Shown: positions 1-5,719, counted from the stretch's first letter. The stretch is DNA of 8,276 nt from DASVBJ01 sp036375895 (GCA_036375895.1 DASVBJ010000283.1:1-8276), one strand, 5' to 3'. Notes: generated from the sequence alone by a model not told the origin. Numbers and translations: made by a program.

Positions 1-1
1 G

Positions 2-598
2 CTGCTCGCCGTCTTCGAGGACCGTGACCGCATCGGGCGTGACCTGCACGACCTGGTCATCCAGCGGCTCTTCGCGATCGGGCTCACCCTGGAGAACGCC
101 GCCCGGCTCAGCACCCGACCCGAGGTCGCCCAGCGGATCACCGACGCGGTCGACGACCTGGACGCAACGATCAAGGACATCCGGCGCACGATCTTCGAGC
201 TGAGCGCCCCACCCAGCTCGACCGACATCCGGACAGAGCTGCGCTCGGCCCTCGCGGTCGTCGCGCCGGCGCTGGGCTTCGAGCCGCGGCTTCAGACGGC
301 GGGGCCGGTCGAGAGCGTCGTCCCTGACCAGGTCCGGCCGCACCTGCTGGCCGTCCTGCGGGAGGCGCTGTCCAACGTGGCCCGGCACGCGGGCGCGTCG
401 TCCGTCGACGTGCGCCTCGAGGCCGGTGACACGGTGGTGCTGACCGTTGTCGACGACGGCAAGGGCATCGTGCTCGGCGACCGGGAGAGCGGCCTGCGCA
501 ACATGCGCGAGCGGGCGGCCGGGTTGGGCGGCACGTTCGACGTACGGCCCGGTGAGGGCGGCGGCACGACCCTGGTGTGGGAGGTGCCCGCGCGCTGA
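2..598 (+). CDS. devS: DevS/DosT-like sensor histidine kinase, C-terminal part (5' end outside window)
   Basis: The last 198 residues of a two-component sensor kinase are present; the N-terminal sensory part (GAF domains in DevS/DosT) lies before the window. The HisKA_3 dimerisation/phosphoacceptor motif RDLHDLVIQRLFA places the phosphorylated histidine at residue 16 of the visible part. A second DevS-like signature, DIRRTIFEL, is at residues 59-67. The HATPase_c domain follows, with the N box EALSNVARHA (121-130), the G1 box DDGKGI (151-156) and the glycine-rich lid SGLRNMRERA (163-172), and it ends at a normal place for the family. Known from family: such kinases sense O2, NO, CO or redox state through haem-GAF domains and phosphorylate DevR/DosR. 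The haem-binding part cannot be seen here, so the sensed signal is inferred. The likely partner is the DevR-type regulator at 4221-4880, five ORFs downstream. DosT-type paralogues cannot be excluded from this half. Confidence 0.93.
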   Translation: MLAVFEDRDRIGRDLHDLVIQRLFAIGLTLENAARLSTRPEVAQRITDAVDDLDATIKDIRRTIFELSAPPSSTDIRTELRSALAVVAPALGFEPRLQTAGPVESVVPDQVRPHLLAVLREALSNVARHAGASSVDVRLEAGDTVVLTVVDDGKGIVLGDRESGLRNMRERAAGLGGTFDVRPGEGGGTTLVWEVPAR

Positions 599-616
599 GC
601 CACCAGGGGTCGGCTC
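597..616 (+). terminator. Hairpin behind the kinase stop codon
   Basis: GAGCC (597-601) pairs with GGCTC (612-616). The stem can continue as ACC/GGT (602-604 with 608-610) across a single bulged C. The sequence TTCGTGTT follows. The 5' arm begins inside the TGA stop of the kinase. It is a plausible weak terminator between the kinase and the convergent small ORF, but there is no real U tract. Confidence 0.4.
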
Positions 617-626
617 TTCGTGTTGG

Positions 627-823
627 TCAGGTAGCGAGGTAGAGGTCGATGACTGGAGTCGTATCTCCCTCGAGCATGTAGCGAGCGAACTCTACGAAGC
701 CATTGGCCGCGGCGTCGCCCGTTCGGCGACCTCGTCCGGGCTCAGCGGCGCGGTGGGGATGATCTGGATGGCGCGCCAGAGTCCCAGCGTGTCGTCGGCC
801 ACGGCCATGATGCGAAGCGCCAT
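627..823 (-). pseudogene. Small unknown ORF, apparently split by a one-base deletion
   Basis: Reading leftward from ATG at 823-821, a 43-residue frame begins MALRIMAVADDTLGLWRAIQ and runs to TAG at 694-692. At about 716-724 a second minus-strand frame takes over and continues as GDAAANGFVEFARYMLEGDT and on to TGA at 629-627. If one G is restored to the GGG run near 718-721, the two frames join into one 65-residue protein with an ordinary mix of hydrophobic and charged residues. Each half looks protein-like only in its own frame, which is why I read this as a single broken gene rather than two. The cause could be a real inactivating deletion, a sequencing error or a programmed -1 shift. I do not recognise the family. 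The DNA here is clearly less GC-rich (about 56% over 631-700) than its neighbours, which hints at foreign or decaying DNA. It converges on the kinase gene, with 28 bp between the two stops. Confidence 0.4.
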
Positions 824-829
824 GGTGGC

Positions 830-851
830 AATTTACCTGCGCAACCGCAGG
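830..851 (-). promoter_or_regulatory. Leaderless-type -10 and inverted repeat before the small ORF
   Basis: On the minus strand TAAATT (835-830) fits the actinobacterial -10 TANNNT and lies 6 nt before the ATG at 823, the spacing typical of leaderless transcripts. Directly upstream is a perfect inverted repeat with 6-bp arms, CCTGCG (836-841) and CGCAGG (846-851), around a 4-nt spacer. It occupies the -10/-35 spacer and could be an operator. No Shine-Dalgarno sequence is near the ATG, in keeping with a leaderless start. Confidence 0.35.
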
Positions 852-914
852 CAACTCAGGTGAGAACGGTCACGAGTGGGGGAGTCGCTCCCGTTTCAGG
901 AGGATCAGCAGCAG

Positions 915-1901
915 ATGACACTCGATCCAGCCGAAGGCAGCGCCGCGCGACCGAACGGATCGGTGACGGAGTGGCTGCTCGATGCCGATCCCTCGATCCG
1001 GTGGCAGGTGATGCGAGACCTGCTCGGAGCCACCGAGAAGGAGGTCGCGGCCGAACGAGCGCGGGTGGCGACCGAGGGTGTGGGAGCCCGGCTGCTCGCC
1101 ATGCAGGGCACCGACGGGATGTGGGCCGGCGCGGCCTGGAACCGCGGGTGGGACTCCACCATGCATGTCCTCATGCTGCTGCGTGACCTGGGCCTGGATC
1201 CTGCGAGCGACCAGGCGCGCCGGGCGGTCGACCTCGTCCGCGAAAAGGTGACGTGGCAGGGGGCCGGCCCGGAGGAGTGCGATGGCAACGCCTTCTTCGA
1301 GGGGGAGGTCGAGCCGTGCATCAACGGACAGGTCGCCGCGGTGGGCGCCTACTTCGGCCAGGACGTCCGGGGCATCGTCGAGCGGCTGCTCGGCGAGCAG
1401 CTGCCCGACGGCGGCTGGAACTGCGAGGCAGAGATCGGCTCGACGCGGTCGTCGTTCAACACCACCATCTGCGTCCTGGAGGCACTGCTCGAGTGGGAAC
1501 GGTCGCAGGGCGGCAGCCCGGACGTCACCGAGGCGCGTCTGCGCGGGCAGGAGTATCTCCTGGCGCGCCGACTCTTCCGCCGGCAGTCGACCGGCGAGGC
1601 CATCGAGCGCGATCGCAAGCACGGCTCCGACTGGACCCGCTTCGCCTTCCCGACGTGGTGGCACTACGACGTGCTGCGCGGACTGGAGTACCTGCGGAGC
1701 GCCGGCGTCACGCCTGACGAGCGGGTGGCCGAGGCGATCGACGTGACCGCGTCCAAGCGCGACCGCGACGGGCGGTGGCCGCTCGAGACCCGTCATCCCG
1801 GCACGATGCCGCTCGAGCTGGAGGAGGGCGAGGAAGGACGCAGCCGATGGATCACCCTCCGGGCCCTGCGCGTGCTGGACTGGTACTCGGCAGGGGGCTG
1901 A
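915..1901 (+). CDS. Prenyltransferase/squalene-cyclase-fold protein (alpha/alpha barrel), function unknown
   Basis: A 328-residue protein with the repeated QxxDGxW signature of the prenyltransferase and squalene oxidase repeat superfamily: MQGTDGMW (63-70), EQLPDGGW (161-168) and KRDRDGRW (281-288). Aromatic helices such as FPTWWHYDVLRGLEYL (245-260) are typical of an alpha/alpha toroid. I see no signal peptide or membrane segment, and no DXDD motif of class II terpene cyclases, and it is about half the length of squalene-hopene cyclases. Catalysis of a cyclisation is therefore not supported, and a ligand- or lipid-binding or divergent enzymatic role is possible. Conserved-looking cysteines are at 122, 135 and 170. 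ATG 915 is chosen because AGGAGG at 898-903 lies 11 nt upstream; a GTG at 876 in the same frame would add 13 residues but has no ribosome binding site. A small inverted repeat (GGGAG-TCG-CTCCC, 880-892) precedes the RBS. The gene converges on the universal stress gene with only 7 bp between the stops. Confidence 0.85.
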   Translation: MTLDPAEGSAARPNGSVTEWLLDADPSIRWQVMRDLLGATEKEVAAERARVATEGVGARLLAMQGTDGMWAGAAWNRGWDSTMHVLMLLRDLGLDPASDQARRAVDLVREKVTWQGAGPEECDGNAFFEGEVEPCINGQVAAVGAYFGQDVRGIVERLLGEQLPDGGWNCEAEIGSTRSSFNTTICVLEALLEWERSQGGSPDVTEARLRGQEYLLARRLFRRQSTGEAIERDRKHGSDWTRFAFPTWWHYDVLRGLEYLRSAGVTPDERVAEAIDVTASKRDRDGRWPLETRHPGTMPLELEEGEEGRSRWITLRALRVLDWYSAGG

Positions 1902-1914
1902 GCGACCGTCAGCC
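1896..1914. terminator. Bidirectional hairpin formed by two convergent stop codons
   Basis: GGCTGA (1896-1901) pairs perfectly with TCAGCC (1909-1914) around the 7-nt gap between the two genes. Each arm carries the TGA stop of one of the convergent genes. It is short (6 bp) and has no T tract on either side, so it is at best a modest shared terminator. Confidence 0.4.
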
Positions 1915-2796
1915 GTGCACGTGCACGACGGCGACCGGGCAGGCGGCGTGGTGCAGCACGCCGTGGCTGACCGAGCCGAGCAGCAGGCTGCGCAGCTCGC
2001 CGCGGCCGCGGCAGCCGACCACGAGCAGCCGGGCGCCCCGCGACTCCTCCACCAGGGCGCGCGTCGGGTGGGCGTGAACCACCTTGGCCTCCACCCGCAC
2101 GTCGGGGTACTTCTCCTGCCAGCCCGCGAGCGACTCCGCGAGCACCACGCGTTCCTCCTGCGACACCAGCACGGGGTCGTACACGAGCGGCACCATCACC
2201 CCGGGGCCGGTGGTGCTCGGGTCGCGCCAGGCGTGCACGGCGACCAGCGGGTCCCCGGTCTCGGACGCGGCCCGGAAGGCGAACTCGATCGCGGCCTCGG
2301 ACAGCTCGGAGCCGTCGACCCCGACGACGACGCCGCTGCCCGCCGGCTCGCCCTCGCCGGGCACGGGGACCGCGACGACGGTGCAGCGGGCGTGGGCCGC
2401 GACGTGCAGAGTCGTGGACCCGATGACGAGGCTGGTGAAGCCGCCCGTGCCGCGGGTGCCGACGACGACCATCTGCGCGTTCTCGGACTCCTCGATCAGC
2501 GTGGCCGCGGCGGGGCCCGCCTCCAGCTTCGTGAGGACCTCCACGTCCGGGTGCGAGGCCTTCGCGCCGGCCGCCGCCTCCTCGAGCATCTCCTCCGCGG
2601 CCGCCCGCAGGGTGGTGCCGAGGCCAGGGTCGTAGCCGCCGCTCAGCCGCACGTCGTACATGGAGGACTCGAAGGCGTGCACGAGGCGCACGGGTGCATG
2701 TCGGCGGGCCGCGAGGTCCAGCCCCCAGCGCAGTGCCGCCTGCGCGCCGGCCGAACCGTCGTAGCCCACGACGACGCTGTTCCGCGCAGGGTTCAT
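1909..2796 (-). CDS. Tandem universal stress protein (UspA family, two domains)
   Basis: This 295-residue protein has two Usp domains, roughly 4-145 and 154-293. Each carries the ATP-binding signature G-2x-G-9x-G(S/T): GTRGTGGFTSLVIGS (113-127) and GCRGRGELRSLLLGS (261-275). Each also has the N-terminal strand and acidic motif (VVVGYDGS at 8-15 and VVVGVDGS at 157-164). It is therefore expected to bind ATP as a cytosolic two-domain protein. Known from family: tandem ATP-binding Usps of this size, such as mycobacterial Rv2623, are DosR-regulon members that slow growth under hypoxia. ATG at 2796 is preceded by a very strong purine-rich ribosome binding site (GAGGAGGAGGAG, 2810-2799). It is divergent from the alcohol dehydrogenase gene, and the 229-bp gap holds DevR-type boxes. 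The frame stays open far upstream of 2796, but that stretch has no Usp homology and is rejected as coding. Confidence 0.95.
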   Translation of the reverse strand: MNPARNSVVVGYDGSAGAQAALRWGLDLAARRHAPVRLVHAFESSMYDVRLSGGYDPGLGTTLRAAAEEMLEEAAAGAKASHPDVEVLTKLEAGPAAATLIEESENAQMVVVGTRGTGGFTSLVIGSTTLHVAAHARCTVVAVPVPGEGEPAGSGVVVGVDGSELSEAAIEFAFRAASETGDPLVAVHAWRDPSTTGPGVMVPLVYDPVLVSQEERVVLAESLAGWQEKYPDVRVEAKVVHAHPTRALVEESRGARLLVVGCRGRGELRSLLLGSVSHGVLHHAACPVAVVHVHG

Positions 2797-2844
2797 GACT
2801 CCTCCTCCTCGTGCCGTGACAGCGGGCAGGCCACTCCTCGAACC

Positions 2845-2850
2845 AGCACA
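2845..2850 (-). promoter_or_regulatory. Possible -10 of the universal stress gene
   Basis: On the minus strand TGTGCT (2850-2845) lies 59 bp from the end of the palindrome at 2896-2909 when read in the usp direction. That is the distance seen between box and -10 at the two plus-strand promoters. It departs from TANNNT at the second base, so support is mostly positional. Transcription from it would give a leader of about 40 nt containing the strong ribosome binding site. Confidence 0.25.
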
Positions 2851-2895
2851 CCGCAGCGCCGGGCCGGCCGTCAGGGGCGCACGGCGGCGGAGGCC

Positions 2896-2909
2896 GGGAC
2901 CTTGGTCCG
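2896..2909. promoter_or_regulatory. DevR/DosR-type box, distal site of adh
   Basis: GGGACCTTGGTCCG is an inverted repeat with the layout GGGAC-N4-GTCC(C) of the DosR box (mycobacterial core GGGACTWWAGTCCC); it differs from the devR-proximal copy at 4149 only in the last base. It lies in the divergent usp-adh gap. Its centre is about 64.5 bp upstream of the transcription start predicted from the TACGGT -10. Binding by the DevR homologue in this window is inferred from the box and from the conserved recognition helix of that protein. Confidence 0.72.
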
Positions 2910-2916
2910 TGGCGGC

Positions 2917-2930
2917 GCGGCCTTCGGCCC
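2917..2930. promoter_or_regulatory. Second, degenerate DevR-type box, proximal site of adh
   Basis: GCGGCCTTCGGCCC matches the box at 4149-4162 at 10 of 14 positions, keeping the 3' CCC arm and the central CCTT. It starts exactly 21 bp after the first box, two helical turns, so both would be bound on the same DNA face. Its centre would sit near -43.5, a usual place for a proximal DosR site next to RNA polymerase. GC-rich background makes such a match less rare than it sounds. Confidence 0.5.
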
Positions 2931-2954
2931 GGTGGCCGTTGCGCCGGACCTGCC

Positions 2955-2960
2955 TACGGT
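2955..2960 (+). promoter_or_regulatory. -10 element of the alcohol dehydrogenase gene
   Basis: TACGGT fits TANNNT and lies 59 bp after the start of the first DevR box. The matching -35 position (2932-2937, GTGGCC) is poor, as expected for an activator-dependent promoter. The predicted start near 2967 gives a leader of about 59 nt. Confidence 0.5.
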
Positions 2961-3025
2961 GAGGATGCGGAACGCTCTGGGGCCTGGTCGCGGTGGCCGG
3001 ACGGCGGGCCGGAGGAGGTCTCACG

Positions 3026-4072
3026 ATGCGCGCACTGGTCTACCACGGCACGGGCAGCCGGAGCTGGGACGAGGTCCCAGACCCCCGCATCCAGGACGAC
3101 ACGGACGCGATCGTCGGCATCGACGCGGTGACGATCTGCGGCACCGACCTGCACATCCTCAAGGGCGACGTGCCCGAGGTCACCGCCGGCCGGATCCTCG
3201 GCCACGAGGCCGTCGGCACGGTCGAGGCGGTCGGCTCGGCCGTCCGGACCGTGCGCCCTGGCGACCGGGTGCTCGTCTCCTGCATCAGCGCCTGCGGCAG
3301 CTGCCGGTTCTGCCGGGAGGGTCGCTACGGGCAGTGCCTGGGCGGCGGCGGCTGGGTGCTCGGCCACACCATCGACGGCGTGCAGGCGGAGTACGCCCGT
3401 GTCCCGTTCGCCGACATGTCGACCTACCTGCTGCCGACGGGCATGTCCGACCAGGCGGCGGTCCTGCTCGCCGACATCCTGCCCACGAGCTACGAGGTCG
3501 GCGTGCTGTCCGGGAAGGTGCAGCCCGGCGACACGGTGGCCGTCGTCGGCTCGGGCCCGATCGGCCTGGCCGCCGTGATGACGGCGCGGCTGTTCTCCCC
3601 GTCGCGCGTCGTCGTCATCGACCCGGTGGCGTCCCGTCGCGACGCGGCCAAGCGGGTCGGCGCCGACGTCCTGATCGACAACAGCGGCGACAGCGACCCG
3701 GTCGAGCTCGTCATGGACCTCACCCAGGGTCTCGGGGTGGACGTGGCCATCGAGGCGGTGGGCGTGCCGGCGACCTTCGAGCTGTGCACGCAGCTCGTGC
3801 GGCCCGGCGGCCACGTCGCCAACGTCGGCGTGCACGGCGCCCCGGCGACGCTGCACCTCGAGTCGCTGTGGATCCGCGACGTCACGATCACGACGGGCCT
3901 CGTGGACACGCGCACGACGCCGACGCTGCTGCGGCTGCTGAAGGACGGTCAGCTCGACCCGACCGCGATGGTGACGCACACCTTCGGGCTCGGCGAGATG
4001 ATGAAGGCGTACGACGTGTTCGGCGACGCGGCGAACACCGGCGCGCTCAAGGTCGTCCTGACGAAGAGCTGA
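3026..4072 (+). CDS. Zinc-dependent medium-chain alcohol dehydrogenase
   Basis: A complete 348-residue MDR-family dehydrogenase. Catalytic zinc ligands are C38 (TICGTD), H60-E61 (LGHEAVG) and probably D150. The structural zinc loop is intact with C90, C93, C96 and C104. The Rossmann motif GSGPIG is at 175-180, and an aspartate ends the second strand (VVVID, D199), which favours NAD(H) over NADP(H). The sequence around the zinc loop and HTIDGVQAEY resembles the formaldehyde-dehydrogenase-like ADH2 subgroup, so aldehyde or alcohol oxidation/reduction in the cytosol is expected; the true substrate cannot be read. ATG 3026 follows GGAGGAGG (3011-3018) by 7 nt. The upstream DevR boxes suggest induction under hypoxia or redox stress, where an NADH-consuming alcohol dehydrogenase could help recycle NAD+. 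A terminator-like hairpin separates it from devR. Confidence 0.95.
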   Translation: MRALVYHGTGSRSWDEVPDPRIQDDTDAIVGIDAVTICGTDLHILKGDVPEVTAGRILGHEAVGTVEAVGSAVRTVRPGDRVLVSCISACGSCRFCREGRYGQCLGGGGWVLGHTIDGVQAEYARVPFADMSTYLLPTGMSDQAAVLLADILPTSYEVGVLSGKVQPGDTVAVVGSGPIGLAAVMTARLFSPSRVVVIDPVASRRDAAKRVGADVLIDNSGDSDPVELVMDLTQGLGVDVAIEAVGVPATFELCTQLVRPGGHVANVGVHGAPATLHLESLWIRDVTITTGLVDTRTTPTLLRLLKDGQLDPTAMVTHTFGLGEMMKAYDVFGDAANTGALKVVLTKS

Positions 4073-4082
4073 GACCGCGCGG

Positions 4083-4126
4083 ACGGGCGGTCCCGGGACG
4101 TCTCCCCGCGCCGCAGGACCGCCCGT
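4083..4126 (+). terminator. Terminator hairpin after the alcohol dehydrogenase gene
   Basis: A perfect 11-bp stem, ACGGGCGGTCC (4083-4093) with GGACCGCCCGT (4116-4126), encloses a 22-nt loop. Two further G-T wobble pairs are possible, and a short T run (4126-4128) follows. It lies 11 nt after the stop, between adh and the devR promoter, as an intrinsic terminator would. Confidence 0.65.
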
Positions 4127-4148
4127 TTCGTCAGGATCCGGCCCACCT

Positions 4149-4162
4149 GGGACCTTGGTCCC
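4149..4162. promoter_or_regulatory. DevR/DosR-type box upstream of devR
   Basis: GGGACCTTGGTCCC has perfect 6-bp arms (GGGACC/GGTCCC) around TT and is followed by GAA, which matches the SAA right flank of the mycobacterial DosR consensus. Its centre is about 65 bp before the devR ATG. It implies positive autoregulation of devR, as is known for mycobacterial DosR. Confidence 0.78.
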
Positions 4163-4179
4163 GAAACGCTGGGGGCGTG

Positions 4180-4192
4180 GGGCACTTTGCCC
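4180..4192. promoter_or_regulatory. Inverted repeat near the devR -35 position
   Basis: GGGCA-CTT-TGCCC is a perfect inverted repeat with 5-bp arms. It sits about 30 bp after the DevR box, over the expected -35 region of devR. It could be a weak second DevR site or the operator of another regulator; its half-sites differ from GGGAC. Confidence 0.3.
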
Positions 4193-4207
4193 AGCGGCTC
4201 CGAGGCG

Positions 4208-4213
4208 TAATGC
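4208..4213 (+). promoter_or_regulatory. Candidate -10 of devR, leaderless start
   Basis: TAATGC is a partial match to TANNNT/TATAAT. It starts 59 bp after the DevR box, as at adh, and ends 7 nt before the ATG at 4221. The transcript would then begin at or next to the start codon, which fits the absence of a Shine-Dalgarno sequence there. Confidence 0.45.
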
Positions 4214-4220
4214 TCTACCC

Positions 4221-4880
4221 ATGACCGAAGCCGCAGCGCCCACGGGCCCCATCCGCGTCTACCTCCTCGACGACCACGAGGTGGTCCGCCGCGGGCTCAA
4301 GGACCTCCTCGAGGCCGACGGGGACATCGAGGTCGTCGGCGAGTCGGGCCTCGCCGAGGAGGCTGCGCGCCGCATCCCCGCGCTCCGGCCCAACGTCGCG
4401 GTGCTCGACGGGCGGCTGCCCGACGGGTCCGGCATCGACGTCTGCCGCGAGATCCGTTCGCGCCACCCCGAGATCGCGGCGCTGATCCTCACGTCCTACG
4501 ACGACGACGAGGCGCTGTTCTCCGCGATCATGGCCGGTGCCGCGGGCTACGTCCTCAAGCAGATCCGGGGCAACGACCTGGTCGACGCCGTACGCCGGGT
4601 GGCCGCCGGCCAGTCGCTGCTGGACCCGGCGGTGACCCAGCAGGTGCTCGACCGGCTGCGTGAGGGACCGAAGGAGGACAAGGCGCTCGCCCCGCTGACC
4701 GACCAGGAGCGGCGCATCCTCGAGCTGATCGGCGAGGGGCTGACCAACCGGCAGATCGCCGAGCGGATGTTCCTCGCGGAGAAGACGGTCAAGAACTACG
4801 TGTCCAGCCTGCTGTCCAAGCTCGGCCTCGAGCGGCGCACCCAGGCTGCCGTGTTCGCCACCAAGCACCTCGGCCGCTGA
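4221..4880 (+). CDS. devR: DevR/DosR-type response regulator (NarL/FixJ family)
   Basis: A complete 219-residue regulator. The receiver domain spans about 11-128 with acidic pocket D17-D18, phosphoacceptor D63 (VLDGRLPDG), T91 (LILTSY) and K113 (YVLK). A short linker leads to a LuxR-type helix-turn-helix (about 157-215) with LTDQERRIL, EGLTNRQIAERMFLAEKTVK and ERRTQAAVFAT. As far as I can recall mycobacterial DevR/DosR, these blocks match almost word for word, including K188, K191 and N192 at the positions of the DosR DNA-contacting K179, K182 and N183. It should be phosphorylated by the DevS-like kinase and activate hypoxia/NO/dormancy genes from GGGAC-N4-GTCCC boxes. ATG 4221 is chosen because homology begins just after it; a frame extension to 4155 would run into the operator. 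There is no Shine-Dalgarno, so a leaderless mRNA is likely. The nucleotidyltransferase gene follows 26 bp later. Confidence 0.96.
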   Translation: MTEAAAPTGPIRVYLLDDHEVVRRGLKDLLEADGDIEVVGESGLAEEAARRIPALRPNVAVLDGRLPDGSGIDVCREIRSRHPEIAALILTSYDDDEALFSAIMAGAAGYVLKQIRGNDLVDAVRRVAAGQSLLDPAVTQQVLDRLREGPKEDKALAPLTDQERRILELIGEGLTNRQIAERMFLAEKTVKNYVSSLLSKLGLERRTQAAVFATKHLGR

Positions 4881-4906
4881 GCGCCCCGGCTGCGCGGCCG
4901 ACCGGG

Positions 4907-5719
4907 GTGCCCTCCGGCGTCGCGGGCGTCGTGCTGGCGGCGGGGGAGGGCACCCGGCTGCGCCCGCTCACCCACCTGCGACCGAAGGCGCTGTGCCCCG
5001 TCGGCAACCGTCCGCTCGTCGACTGGGCGCTGGACCGGCTGGCGCCGCACGCCTCCCGGCTGGCCGTCAACGTCCACCACGGGCGCGAGCAGATGCTCGC
5101 GCACTTGGCCGACCGGGCCGCTGCGGGCCTGCACCTGTCGCTCGAGGAGCCCGAGGCGCTCGGCACCGCCGGCGCGCTGGGCGCCCTGCGCGAGTGGCTG
5201 GCCGGCGACGCCGTGCTGCTCACCAACGTGGACATGTGGCACCCGCCCGGCCCCGACCCGCTGGCCCTCCTCACCGACGGCTGGGACGGCGAGCGGCCGC
5301 GGCTGCTGTGCGTGCGCGGTGGCGGTCGGTCGGACTTCGACGGCCTCCTGTACGTCGGGTCGGCGCTGCTGCCGTGGTGGTCGGTGCGCGACCTCGCGGC
5401 GGTGCCGAGCGGGCTGTACGAGGTCTCCTGGCGGGCGCTGCACGAGCAGGGCCGGCTCGACCTCGTCGTGGCGGCCGAGGCGCCGGTCGACTGTGGCACC
5501 CCGGCCGGCTACCTGCGGGCGAACCTCGCGGCCTCGGGCGGGCGGTCCGTCGTGGGGGAGGGGGCCGTGGTCGAGGGGCGGCTGGAGCGGTCGGTAGTGT
5601 GGCCCGGTGCCCGGGTCGAGCTCGGCGAGGTGCTGGTGGAGGCCATCCGCGCCGACGGGCTCACCCTCCGGCCGCTGGCGGCGCCCGCCCCGACGGGCGG
5701 GCCGACATCGCGGCAGTGA
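4907..5719 (+). CDS. Sugar-1-phosphate nucleotidyltransferase-like protein
   Basis: A 270-residue NTP_transferase-family protein. The N-terminal signature LAAGEGTRLRPLT (10-22) binds the nucleotide triphosphate, and PKAL (26-29, K27) follows. NVD (107-109) supplies the metal-binding aspartate D109, and DCGTPAGYL (195-203) carries the second conserved aspartate D195. Short hexapeptide-like repeats (about 214-240, VVGEGAVVEG and SVVWPGARV) suggest a stub of a left-handed beta helix, as in GDP-mannose or dTDP/UDP-glucose pyrophosphorylases, but shorter than in full-length enzymes. Product specificity cannot be told. The expected reaction is NTP + sugar-1-phosphate to NDP-sugar + PPi in the cytosol. 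Start GTG 4907 fits the domain boundary; there is no good ribosome binding site, so translational coupling to devR, 26 bp upstream, is likely. Context does not name a pathway. Confidence 0.85.
   Translation: MPSGVAGVVLAAGEGTRLRPLTHLRPKALCPVGNRPLVDWALDRLAPHASRLAVNVHHGREQMLAHLADRAAAGLHLSLEEPEALGTAGALGALREWLAGDAVLLTNVDMWHPPGPDPLALLTDGWDGERPRLLCVRGGGRSDFDGLLYVGSALLPWWSVRDLAAVPSGLYEVSWRALHEQGRLDLVVAAEAPVDCGTPAGYLRANLAASGGRSVVGEGAVVEGRLERSVVWPGARVELGEVLVEAIRADGLTLRPLAAPAPTGGPTSRQ
5683..5702 (+). terminator. GC-rich hairpin at the end of the nucleotidyltransferase gene
   Basis: GCCCGCCC (5683-5690) and GGGCGGGC (5695-5702) form a perfect 8-bp stem with a CGAC tetraloop, inside the last codons of the gene and just before the next promoter. 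There is no T tract, so termination would rely on stem strength or Rho. Confidence 0.45.

Noticed and set aside
880..892. GGGAG-TCG-CTCCC as a DevR box before the cyclase-fold gene
   Set aside because: Arms are GGGAG rather than GGGAC, the spacing is one base short, and it lies only 23 bp before the start codon, unlike the other two boxes.
870..1796. 308-residue minus-strand frame opposite the cyclase-fold gene
   Set aside because: No recognisable motif, no ribosome binding site, while the plus strand has repeated family motifs.
1915..1926. GTGCACGTGCAC perfect palindrome
   Set aside because: It encodes the Val-His-Val-His end of the universal stress protein, and alternating Val/His codons create it without need of another function.
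2797..3024. N-terminal extension of the universal stress protein
   Set aside because: The strong ribosome binding site and Usp homology both place the start at 2796, and the extension would cover the DevR boxes.
4090..4099. GTCCCGGGAC palindrome
   Set aside because: It contains DevR half-sites but in reversed order and without the 4-bp spacer, and it is partly in the adh terminator stem.
1915..4224. 769-residue open frame on the plus strand
   Set aside because: It is antisense to the universal stress gene, then out of frame across the alcohol dehydrogenase gene; arginine/glycine-rich composition is that of a high-GC shadow frame.
2954..4252. 432-residue minus-strand frame opposite adh
   Set aside because: Low-complexity His/Arg/Asp-rich shadow of a gene with complete catalytic and zinc-binding motifs on the other strand.
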